Notes under the pieces: generated by a model
Seen by the model: only the letters and a program-made list of their open reading frames with translations
Databases searched by the model: none
What the model was told of the DNA's origin: nothing
Program-made: the position numbers and the translations under genes
Origin: Gammaproteobacteria bacterium
Lineage (GTDB): Bacteria; Pseudomonadota; Gammaproteobacteria; Steroidobacterales; Rariloculaceae
DNA: 59,487 nt
Assembly (NCBI GenBank): GCA_022820625.1
Contig: JAJEFE010000047.1
Coordinates: 1-59,487 of the forward strand
Reading direction: 5' to 3'
Part shown: positions 52,875 to 59,487 of the stretch, in pieces
Position numbering within the stretch: position 1 is the stretch's first letter
Layout: each line of letters opens with the position of its first letter

Positions 52875-53828
52875 TCAAATGCGAAGGAGGTCTAGTTCTT
52901 CAAGTCGGATTGCCATAGCCTCCACCGATACGCGGTACAGTTCGGCAAGGGACACAATGTTGGCACCGTTGTATTGCTTGGCATTTGCAAGAATTCTGGA
53001 CAGGTCTCTGACGGTTCCGCATCTGGCTCTGATTGAATCGTAGTCACCTGCATTCAATGCAAAAGCTGTTTGCTCGTTCAGCTCAAATTTTTCTGTTTGA
53101 AATATCTGTGTGAACGATTTTCGCACTTGCTTTGAGGGCATGAGGAAATAGGTCGCGAAGATGTCGGCCTCTAGCTCTGTTCGGTCTCGCGTACCAGAGC
53201 CTGCGGATCCGTCCAGAGCCCTGTCCCTATGAAGGCCCAGATTATGGTGGAGAATAGCGTGGCCCAGTTCGTGGGCGGCCGTAAAATTGCGAATTGCCGG
53301 CGGGAATTGGCGTGATATCTGGACCCTGTTGCGTGAGGGATCGATGAGTCCAGCGACTTCAAAGGTGACATTGTCTTGGGAATGTTGGCCAATCGACGTG
53401 CCTGATTTGAATTGATACCCCAAGGCGCCGAATGCAAGCGAAGGCTCAAGAATCTCCAGCGGACTCTCGAATGTCCGGTTAGGAAAGAACTCGGAACGAC
53501 GCGACCAAAGCTCAAGTTGCAGATTACGAGCGATGGCCTCAATTTTTTGCCTCGACAACCGGCCGCCCCGCTTACTTCTTCGAAAAAATTGGTTCGTGTG
53601 AATGACGGGCAGCACGCGGACCGGCCTATCCACCATTCCAAATTCGCCAAGGGCATCATTTCCTAGTGCGAACGCGTACGGATTCTGATAGTCCCTAAGG
53701 CGTTCGCGATCGGTCCGGTCAGCATCGGGAATAATGGCATCGAATCCACCTTGGTCGGCTAGGTGGGCGTATGGGTTTCCGAGCAGCTTGCGCCGCCTAC
53801 GGATCCGAGGGTCGATTGGGTCAGGCAA
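52875..53828 (-). CDS. ImmA/IrrE-type metallopeptidase
   Basis: A 317-residue protein. Zinc motif H186-E-L-G-H190 (FTAAHELGHAILHH), with EADIFATYFLMP further on supplying the third ligand. In phages and mobile islands such proteases cleave repressors after stress. The N-terminal 90 residues are not recognised. Its base composition is visibly less GC-rich than its neighbours, and it lies between two decayed repeats, consistent with transfer. No partner repressor gene is adjacent. Confidence 0.82.
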   Translation of the reverse strand: MPDPIDPRIRRRRKLLGNPYAHLADQGGFDAIIPDADRTDRERLRDYQNPYAFALGNDALGEFGMVDRPVRVLPVIHTNQFFRRSKRGGRLSRQKIEAIARNLQLELWSRRSEFFPNRTFESPLEILEPSLAFGALGYQFKSGTSIGQHSQDNVTFEVAGLIDPSRNRVQISRQFPPAIRNFTAAHELGHAILHHNLGLHRDRALDGSAGSGTRDRTELEADIFATYFLMPSKQVRKSFTQIFQTEKFELNEQTAFALNAGDYDSIRARCGTVRDLSRILANAKQYNGANIVSLAELYRVSVEAMAIRLEELDLLRI

Positions 53829-53917
53829 TTGCTGATACCAAACAGTTAATTGGACCGCATATTGTACTGAAATTCCTGATCGTGACGTTCAGAACTCCTG
53901 CTTTCCAAGTTGTGCCC

Positions 53918-53973
53918 TCTTGCCGCCAACTCTTTTCCACAGGTTTCGTGGTTTGGTGGAAGCGGTTACGAAA
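53918..53973 (+). pseudogene. PepSY C-terminal fragment
   Basis: Encodes LPPTLFSTGFVVWWKRLR, matching LPAMLFCTGFAVWWKRIR at 42569-42625. Only this end survives; nothing upstream in the frame fits PepSY. Confidence 0.6.
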
Positions 53974-54113
53974 TAGGCAACCCGCCAGTGGCTGGGAACG
54001 CCAACGCGATTAGCGGGGCTGATCCGGATCGGTGTTCGGGTCGCCACGTTGTCCCCGAAACCGACGGCTGCGTTGTTCCAGCCCAACTGACGATCCTGTC
54101 ACGGTCAATTGGA

Positions 54114-54170
54114 ATGGCCTCCAGAGGCGACTTCAACAACGACATCCCCCTGATCACGCTAATGTCGTGA
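54114..54170 (+). pseudogene. possible 5' fragment of the ICMT-like gene
   Basis: ATGGCCTCC followed by TCAACAACGACA and CTAATGTCG mirrors the start of the methyltransferase gene at 49665 (ATGGCCTCC, TCAACAACGACA, CCAACGTCG), with a 1-base offset. Similarity fades after about 57 bases. Short, so only suggestive. Confidence 0.4.
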
Positions 54171-54188
54171 TGCCTTACCAGTACGGCA

Positions 54189-54367
54189 ATGAAATTGCGT
54201 CGGCGTCGTGCAAGTCTTAACCTTCGCCGCAAAGATGCAGCATAGATCTCTGGATCGAAATGAAGCCAGTCCACTTTCTGGGCATTTTGAGCATTTTCTG
54301 CTGGTGCGCCGAGGTCATCCAGTCTATCCGACATATGACCAACGGCGACGGCGTGGTTTGCGAGTGA
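54189..54367 (+). pseudogene. internally deleted copy of the secreted nuclease gene
   Basis: Matches both ends of the gene at 41350-42102: AAATTGC and TGCAAG upstream, then ATGAAGCCAGTCCACTTTC for the start codons, and GACGGCGTGGTTTGCGAGT at the end. The whole SNase core is missing. The intact gene differs by scattered substitutions, so this copy is old. Confidence 0.75.
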
Positions 54368-54407
54368 GCACAGGCAGTGTTGAGGCCGTAATGCGTAAAG
54401 GACCCTA

Positions 54408-56879
54408 ATGGCCATCAAAAAATCCGACCTGTACTCGTCGCTCTGGGCGTCCTGCGACGAACTTCGCGGCGGCATGGACGCGAGCCAGTACAAGGACTAC
54501 GTCCTGTTCATGCTGTTCATCAAGTACGTCACGGACAAGTACGGGAACAGCACCGACTTCGCCCCGCCGATCATCATCCCCGAAGGCGCGAGTTTCACCG
54601 ACATGCTTGATCTTCGAGGCCAGAGTGACATCGGCGACAGGATCAACATCCAGGTTATCGCCCCGCTAGTTCTGGCCAACACGAGCCTGGCGCGTAGCGA
54701 CTTCCCCGACTTCAACGATCCGAACAAACTCGGGCAGGGAAACGAGATGGTGGAGCGGCTGACGAACCTGATCAATATCTTCGCCAGCCCGCAACTCGAT
54801 TTCTCGCGGAACCGTGCCGAGCACGACGACATCCTCGGCGACGCCTACGAGTACCTGATGCGGCACTTCGCTACCGAGAGCGGCAAGAGCAAGGGACAGT
54901 TCTATACTCCGGCCGAGGTCAGTCGCGTTATCGCGCAGGTGATCGGGATTTCTCCGCAGAACGCGAGGGCATCCACCACCGCCTATGATCCAACCTGCGG
55001 CTCAGGCTCGCTACTGCTCAAGGTGGCCGCACAGGCGGGCAAACAGATTACCCTTGAGGGACAAGAGAAGGATGTGACTACTGCGGGCTTGGCCCGCATG
55101 AACATGATTCTTCACGACTTTCCCACAGCGAATATCGTCTCGGGCAATACGCTGGCCGCACCGAAATTCAAGGACGGCGAACGGCTTCGCACCTACAATT
55201 TTGTCGTCGCAAACCCGCCGTTCTCCGACAAGACTTGGACGACCGGTCTTGTTCCGTTAACGGATCTGTTCCAGCGTTTCGCGTGGGGCGAACCGCCCGC
55301 CAGGCAGGGCGACTACGCATACTTGCTGCACATCATCCGCTCGATGAAGGGCACGGGAAAGGCCGCGTGCGTGCTGCCGCACGGCGTGCTGTTTCGCGGC
55401 CATGCGGAAGCTACCATCCGCGAGCAACTCATCCGCTCCGGCTACCTTAAGGGAATCATCGGGCTGCCCCCGAACCTATTTTATGGGACAGGCATTCCGG
55501 CCTGCATTGTCGTGCTCGACAAGGAGAACGCCGCCGGACGCACGGGCGTGTTCATGGTCGACGCCTCCAGGGAGTTCAGAAAGGATGGTCCCAAGAACCG
55601 GTTGCGCGAACGGGACATCCACAGGATCGTCGATACGTTTACGCAGCAGGTCGATGTCCCACGCTATGCCCGCATGGTGACGATTGAGGAGATCGCCGAC
55701 TCGAAGAACAACTTTAATCTCAACCTCCCGCGCTACATCGACAGCACCGAGCCCGAGGACCTGCACGACATTGACGCGCACCTGCGCGGCGGCATCCCGG
55801 AGCGCGACCTAGATACGCTTGATGCTTACTGGCAGGTGTTTCCTAGCGTGCGCAGCTTCCTCTTCGAATCGGCCGGGCGACCCGGATACGCGCGATTGAA
55901 GCCGGCGCTGACGGAGGTGAAGCCTGCGATCCTCGAACACGATGAGTTTTCCGCATTCCAGAAGAACATCGCGAAAATTTTTGCCGACTGGCGAAGTGCC
56001 CACGTGCCGTTGCTCACCGGTTTCGGTAAGAACGGTCACCCAAAGGAGCTGATCGAGGCCATCGCCGAGGCCCTGCTGGCGGCGTTTCGCCAAACACCGA
56101 TGCTCGATGTCTACGCTGTCTACCAGCATCTGATGGACTACTGGGCCGAGTCCATGCAGGACGACTGCTATCTGATCGCCGCCGACGGCTGGGTGAAAGG
56201 GGCGCAGCCTCGCGAGATCGTTCGGGTGAAGGGCAAGAACAACAAGCTCGTCTGGCCTGAACCTCACGACTATCTGAAGCGCAAGCGGCGCTACAAGTCT
56301 GATCTTGTCCCAGCGTCGATTCTGGTTGCTCGCTACTTCATCGCCGAAAGTGACGCACTCGATGTCCTTAACCAACAGCTCGCGGCGTTGGAACAACAGC
56401 TCGATGAGATGCGCGAGAACAATGGTGGGGAGGACGGGTTGCTTGCCGAGGTGATCGAAGCCGACAAAAAGAAGATCACGGCCAAAACCGTGAAGGCGAG
56501 ACTCAAGGAAATCGGCGCTGACCCGCTGTATGTTGATGAACGCGTTGCGCTTGAGACCTACGCGGACATGCTGAAGCAGCAATCGAGTCTCAAGACGAAG
56601 CGCAGCGCGGCGCAGAAGGAGTTGGACCAGAAGATCGACGCGAAGTATCTGGAGCTCACTGAGGCTGAAGTCAAGACGCTAGTGGTGGACGACAAGTGGA
56701 TGGCACAGTTGTCCGCCGCGGTACAGAGCGAGATTGATGGCGTTTCGCTTACGCTGGCTGACCGGATCCGTCAACTGGCGCTACGCTACGTCGTGCCGCT
56801 GCCAGAACTCGGCTGGAGAGTCGAGGAGATTAGTGCCAAGGTCGCAGGGCACCTGAAGAAGATGGGTGCCAGGCTATGA
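54408..56879 (+). CDS. hsdM: type I restriction-modification methyltransferase HsdM
   Basis: An 823-residue adenine-N6 DNA methylase. N-terminal helical domain (SLWASCDELRGGMDASQYKDYVL), AdoMet motif DPTCGSGS (194-201), catalytic NPPF (269-272), and QFYTPAEVSRVI. The C-terminal 330 residues form a long coiled extension (EQQLDEMREN, KKKITAKTVKARLKEIG). Size is above the usual 500-600, but this long variant is known. Overlaps hsdS by 4 bases. No hsdR is in the window; it could lie beyond the IS66 element. Confidence 0.92.
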   Translation: MAIKKSDLYSSLWASCDELRGGMDASQYKDYVLFMLFIKYVTDKYGNSTDFAPPIIIPEGASFTDMLDLRGQSDIGDRINIQVIAPLVLANTSLARSDFPDFNDPNKLGQGNEMVERLTNLINIFASPQLDFSRNRAEHDDILGDAYEYLMRHFATESGKSKGQFYTPAEVSRVIAQVIGISPQNARASTTAYDPTCGSGSLLLKVAAQAGKQITLEGQEKDVTTAGLARMNMILHDFPTANIVSGNTLAAPKFKDGERLRTYNFVVANPPFSDKTWTTGLVPLTDLFQRFAWGEPPARQGDYAYLLHIIRSMKGTGKAACVLPHGVLFRGHAEATIREQLIRSGYLKGIIGLPPNLFYGTGIPACIVVLDKENAAGRTGVFMVDASREFRKDGPKNRLRERDIHRIVDTFTQQVDVPRYARMVTIEEIADSKNNFNLNLPRYIDSTEPEDLHDIDAHLRGGIPERDLDTLDAYWQVFPSVRSFLFESAGRPGYARLKPALTEVKPAILEHDEFSAFQKNIAKIFADWRSAHVPLLTGFGKNGHPKELIEAIAEALLAAFRQTPMLDVYAVYQHLMDYWAESMQDDCYLIAADGWVKGAQPREIVRVKGKNNKLVWPEPHDYLKRKRRYKSDLVPASILVARYFIAESDALDVLNQQLAALEQQLDEMRENNGGEDGLLAEVIEADKKKITAKTVKARLKEIGADPLYVDERVALETYADMLKQQSSLKTKRSAAQKELDQKIDAKYLELTEAEVKTLVVDDKWMAQLSAAVQSEIDGVSLTLADRIRQLALRYVVPLPELGWRVEEISAKVAGHLKKMGARL

Positions 56880-57904
56880 GTGCATGGGTTACGCTGCCAC
56901 TAGGTCAGGTGGTGACGTTTCAGCGTGGCTACGATCTCCCACATCACGCTCGGAGAAGCGGTGAGATACCGATCATCAGTTCGGCTGGCGTTACAGACTT
57001 CCACGACATCGCGATGGTCGATCCTATTGGAGTTGTCACGGGCCGATACGGCACTATCGGAGAACTCTTCTTGATCTCCGAGCCGTTCTGGCCACTGAAC
57101 ACTACACTCTACGTCCGTGATTTCCACGGCAACGACCCGCACTTCGTCTATTACCTTCTGCAGACATTCGATTTCACTTCCTTCAGCGGGAAAAGCGGAG
57201 TCCCGGGAGTCAATCGCAACGATCTTCACGTTGAAACGGTGGTGTTGCCTTCCGATCTTCCCGAACAGCGCGCTATCGCGGCCGCGTTGAGCGATGTCGA
57301 TGCGCTGCTGGATGGGCTGGAAACGCTCATCGCAAAGAAGCGGAACCTAAGACAGGCTGTCATGCAGCAGCTCCTGACCGGGCTGACGCGCCTTCCGGGC
57401 TTCAGTGGAGAGTGGACTCAGTTTGACATGGCTCAAGACTCTGCTCTCAAAGCGAGAATAGGCTGGCAGGGATTAACTACCAGCGAGTACCTGACCTCTG
57501 GTGACTACTATCTCGTGACAGGCACCGATTTTCTTGATGGCCGTGTCAATTGGACGAACTGTCACTACGTCGATCATTTTCGCTATTCTCAAGACCAGAA
57601 CATCCAGTTGTCGTCGGGAGATGTCTTACTTACCAAGGATGGAACTATCGGAAAGGTAGCGTATGTCGAATCTCTGCCCGGTCCTGCTACGCTCAACAGT
57701 GGAGTTTTCGTGATAAGGCCGAAAGCAGGATCCTTTCATCAACTGTTCATGTACTACGTACTTTCCTCCTCCATCTTCGACAATTTTCTTCGGCGGCTAC
57801 AGGCAGGGTCAACTATTTCTCACCTCTATCAAAAGGACTTTATCCGATTCACATTCGATGGTAAGCGGTTTGCCGACCCCACCTTCCTTTCGCTGAGCCA
57901 CTGA
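56876..57904 (+). CDS. hsdS: HsdS specificity subunit, 3' end replaced by IS66 terminus
   Basis: A 342-residue frame. The first target-recognition domain (LGQVVTFQRGYDLP, GRYGTIGELFLI) is followed by the spacer helix (LPEQRAIAAALSDVDALLDGLETLIAKKRNLRQAVMQQLLTGLTRLP). The second domain begins at FSGEWTQFDMAQD and runs to DFIRFTFD. From 57861 the codons come from the IS66 left end (GTAAGCGG), adding about 14 foreign residues before TGA. The closing conserved helix is missing, so the specificity subunit is probably inactive or altered. Confidence 0.82.
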   Translation: MSAWVTLPLGQVVTFQRGYDLPHHARRSGEIPIISSAGVTDFHDIAMVDPIGVVTGRYGTIGELFLISEPFWPLNTTLYVRDFHGNDPHFVYYLLQTFDFTSFSGKSGVPGVNRNDLHVETVVLPSDLPEQRAIAAALSDVDALLDGLETLIAKKRNLRQAVMQQLLTGLTRLPGFSGEWTQFDMAQDSALKARIGWQGLTTSEYLTSGDYYLVTGTDFLDGRVNWTNCHYVDHFRYSQDQNIQLSSGDVLLTKDGTIGKVAYVESLPGPATLNSGVFVIRPKAGSFHQLFMYYVLSSSIFDNFLRRLQAGSTISHLYQKDFIRFTFDGKRFADPTFLSLSH

Positions 57905-57939
57905 GATTGTATGACTCCTTTTGTATAGGGAGTTGTTCG

Positions 57940-58362
57940 ATGAGGGATCATGATGCGGCTGCCGGGGGCAAGCGCCCTGGCCGGGCGGTTGCGGCCAACG
58001 GCGCGGCTGGGGCTGGGCGCAAGCGAGGGAAGCGAAAGACGCGCCGATCCTGGAGCGTGGAGGAGAAGATTCGGATCGCGCGCGAGAGCCTGGCATCCAG
58101 CGAGACGATTACGGCGGTGGCCCGGCGATACGGCATCACGGGCGGGATGCTGTCGTCGTGGCGCAAGCGGCTGCGTCAGGGCAAGCTGGCGTCGCCGTCA
58201 TCGCCGAAGGTGGAACCGGCCGGGGCTTTCGCTGCGGTGGAGGTGGAGGAACGTTGTTCGGTTCTGATCGAGGGCCGGGGCGTGACGGTGCGGCTGGAAG
58301 GCATTGCCGATGTGTCCGGCATCGCGGCGATCGCCGCAGCGCTGGCGGGCGGTTCGCGATGA
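57940..58362 (+). CDS. tnpA: IS66 accessory protein TnpA
   Basis: A 140-residue protein with an HTH_Tnp domain (EEKIRIARESLASSETITAVARRYGITGGMLSSWRKRL, about 40-80). A GGGAG site precedes ATG 57940. The stop overlaps tnpB (ATGA). Binds element ends or assists transposition in this family. Confidence 0.85.
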   Translation: MRDHDAAAGGKRPGRAVAANGAAGAGRKRGKRKTRRSWSVEEKIRIARESLASSETITAVARRYGITGGMLSSWRKRLRQGKLASPSSPKVEPAGAFAAVEVEERCSVLIEGRGVTVRLEGIADVSGIAAIAAALAGGSR

Positions 58363-58709
58363 TCTCGCCGGGCGGCACGCGGATCGTGGTGGCCACACAA
58401 GCGGTGGATTTCCGCAAGGGCCACGACGGGTTGGCCGCGGTGGTGCAGAACGAGCTGGGGCTTGACCCGTATTCGGGGGTGGCCTATGTCTTTCGGGCCA
58501 AGCGGGCCGACCGGATCAAGGTGCTGTGGTTCGACGGCACGGGCCTGGCGCTGGCGTACAAGCGCCTGGAGGTCGGGCGGTTTGCCTGGCCGGCGGTTCG
58601 CAACGGCGTCATCCGGCTCACCCGGGCGCAGTTCGAGGCGTTGTTCGAGGGACTGGACTGGCGCCGGGCGTGGTCCCCGAGGGTGCGCCGTCCGCGCACT
58701 GCGGCGTGA
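58359..58709 (+). CDS. tnpB: IS66 accessory protein TnpB
   Basis: A 116-residue protein with the IS66 Orf2 pattern: VDFRKGHDGLAAVVQNELGLDPYSG, then RADRIKVLWFDGTGLALAYKRLEVGRFAWP. Intact. It is not the RNA-guided nuclease of IS200/IS605, which shares the gene name only. Confidence 0.9.
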   Translation: MISPGGTRIVVATQAVDFRKGHDGLAAVVQNELGLDPYSGVAYVFRAKRADRIKVLWFDGTGLALAYKRLEVGRFAWPAVRNGVIRLTRAQFEALFEGLDWRRAWSPRVRRPRTAA

Positions 58710-58734
58710 CGCCCGGGGCCCCCGCGCAAGCCCG

Positions 58735-58761
58735 ATATCGGCCCGTTTTGCGGGCCGATAT
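58735..58761. terminator. hairpin between tnpB and tnpC
   Basis: ATATCGGCCCG and its complement CGGGCCGATAT pair perfectly (11 bp) around a TTTTG loop. No T-tract follows, so it may block read-through or hide the tnpC start, not act as a classic terminator. Confidence 0.55.
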
Positions 58762-58799
58762 TCGTTTATAACTAACTGATTTTATGATAGTATTCTGTC

Positions 58800-59261
58800 A
58801 TGCAGACCCATCCGGAAGCGGTCGATCTCAAGGCGTTGCCCGAAGCCCATCGGGCGCTGTTCGAGCGCCAGCAAGCCGACAACGAAGAGCTTCGCGCCAG
58901 GGTCGAGTTGCTCGCCGACACCAACCGCCGCCTGGAACACCTGGTCGAGGAGCTGCGCCGGGTCCTCTACGGCAAGCGTTCGGAAAAGCGCCCGCTTGAC
59001 GATCGGCAGTTGGCGTTCGAGGACCTGGAGGGCGCGGTGGCGGAGGCCGGGGAGGCCGCGGGCGCCGCGGGGACATCGCCCGCCACCCGGCGCCGTGCCC
59101 CGCGGCGCAACCTCGGGCATCTGCCGAAGGGCCTGGAGCGGATCGAGGAAGTCATCGAACCGGACAGCACGCAATGTCCCTGCGGGTGCGGGGAGATGGT
59201 GCGCATCGGCGAGGACCGCACCGAGCGGCTGGACATCGTGCCGGCGAAGCTGCGGGTTGTT
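58800..59261 (+). pseudogene. tnpC: IS66 transposase TnpC, 5' part, interrupted
   Basis: The N-terminal leucine-zipper-like helix (LADTNRRLEHLVEELRRVLYGKRSEKRP), the zinc-like segment CPCGCGEMVRIGED and TERLDIVPAKLRVV are typical of IS66 TnpC. After residue 154 the expected sequence is replaced by unrelated residues encoded by another element. The DDE catalytic core is absent. Confidence 0.82.
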
Positions 59262-59487
59262 GTCGGTCGGATTAGTCGGACACCGATTCGTCGGATTATC
59301 CGGTCACGGTTGAGACAGGATTGGTCACATTGTTTTCCATTTACCGACCATCGCAGGCCGGTGGCCGCGACGGCGGTTGGGTGATGGGGCGCGTAGGGCC
59401 GGGAGCGATCCGAAGGATCGGCCGGCCGGTGGCGGACCCGTTTGGGCGCTGATTCAGAACGGACAGGGTTCGCCGAACAGGTGCAGT
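59261..59487. mobile_element. terminus of an unidentified element inserted in IS66 tnpC
   Basis: Starts with TGTCGGTCGG and contains two direct copies of TCGGATTA (59267-59274 and 59291-59298), 24 bases apart, like the multiple terminal repeats of IS21-type elements. No full gene is visible. A minus-strand frame stopping at 59454 enters from the right edge, but too little is seen to identify it. Confidence 0.4.

Larger units (their letters stand above)
53829..54407. other. gene graveyard between ImmA and hsdM
   Basis: No intact gene. It contains, in order: a PepSY C-terminal fragment (53918-53973), a stretch like that at 52620-52720 (53990-54085), an ICMT-like 5' fragment (54114-54170), and a nuclease fragment (54189-54367). 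These are listed separately where supportable. The hsdM promoter should lie near the end. Confidence 0.6.
57861..59260 (+). mobile_element. IS66-family element, left part
   Basis: The left end, GTAAGCGGTTTGCCGACCCC, fits the IS66 terminus consensus. It is followed by tnpA, tnpB and the 5' part of tnpC, which ends abruptly at about 59260 in sequence of another element. The right end is not in the window on this side. The 3' piece at 5565-6808 belongs to the same family but cannot be joined to it from this window alone. Confidence 0.8.

Noticed and set aside
58359..58709. TnpB as an RNA-guided nuclease ancestor of Cas12
   Set aside because: This is the IS66 TnpB (Orf2 family), unrelated to IS200/IS605 TnpB despite the name.

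Overview
The window reads as a GC-rich, Gram-negative chromosome segment, most likely a gammaproteobacterium, possibly marine or host-associated. That placement is inferred from a TonB-dependent receptor, lipoprotein and Sec signal peptides, a complete histidine-utilisation (hut) set with the HutF/HutG branch and a HutC-type GntR repressor, several DUF6152-type secreted proteins, and a formylglycine-type sulfatase. No rRNA, tRNA or CRISPR array was recognised.

Layout. 1-6.8 kb is a mobile-element zone. A cysteine-dioxygenase-like gene is followed by a gene whose 5' end was cut off by a recombinase-in-trio (RIT) element (2169-5564; three tyrosine recombinases between 95-bp inverted repeats, ritA frameshifted). 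The RIT element abuts the 3' end of an IS66 transposase whose stop overlaps the start of a DUF4338/DruA-like passenger gene. 6.9-13.4 kb is a + strand catabolic run: a DUF6152 protein and partner, a lipoprotein sulfatase, a secreted bicupin, and a two-subunit flavocytochrome of the 4-cresol dehydrogenase type.

13.4-33.2 kb is the hut region. hutI plus an amidohydrolase read left. hutF-hutU-hutH-hutG read right from a divergent promoter holding a perfect TTGTATATACAA palindrome. A five-gene leftward operon follows (TonB receptor, second amidohydrolase, NhaC-type antiporter, HD-fold metalloprotein, Rieske oxygenase), headed by an identical palindrome. hutC itself has a degenerate copy upstream. 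The inference is that HutC also controls a dedicated import and oxidation route for an imidazole or modified-histidine compound that feeds the hut pathway. This is the most interesting system in the window.

33.3-46.6 kb holds housekeeping and accessory metabolism: an MFS pump, paired PepSY membrane proteins, VOC proteins, an arylamine N-acetyltransferase, a Kef-type antiporter, an ERG4/ERG24-like sterol-reductase-family protein, a secreted nuclease, a ureohydrolase, a metallo-beta-lactamase-fold protein carrying two EF-hand loops, and an APC permease.

46.7-59.5 kb is a toxin-antitoxin and defence island: hipBA with an operator, a DUF4172-Fic protein with a probable leaderless promoter, an ICMT-like methyltransferase, an orphan HigA-like regulator, AbiE, an ImmA/IrrE-like protease, and type I hsdM/hsdS. 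The ImmA gene sits among decayed fragments of PepSY, ICMT-like and nuclease genes that also exist intact or less decayed 4-13 kb upstream. hsdS is cut by an IS66 element, whose tnpC is itself interrupted by the end of another element at the window edge. No hsdR is present in the window.
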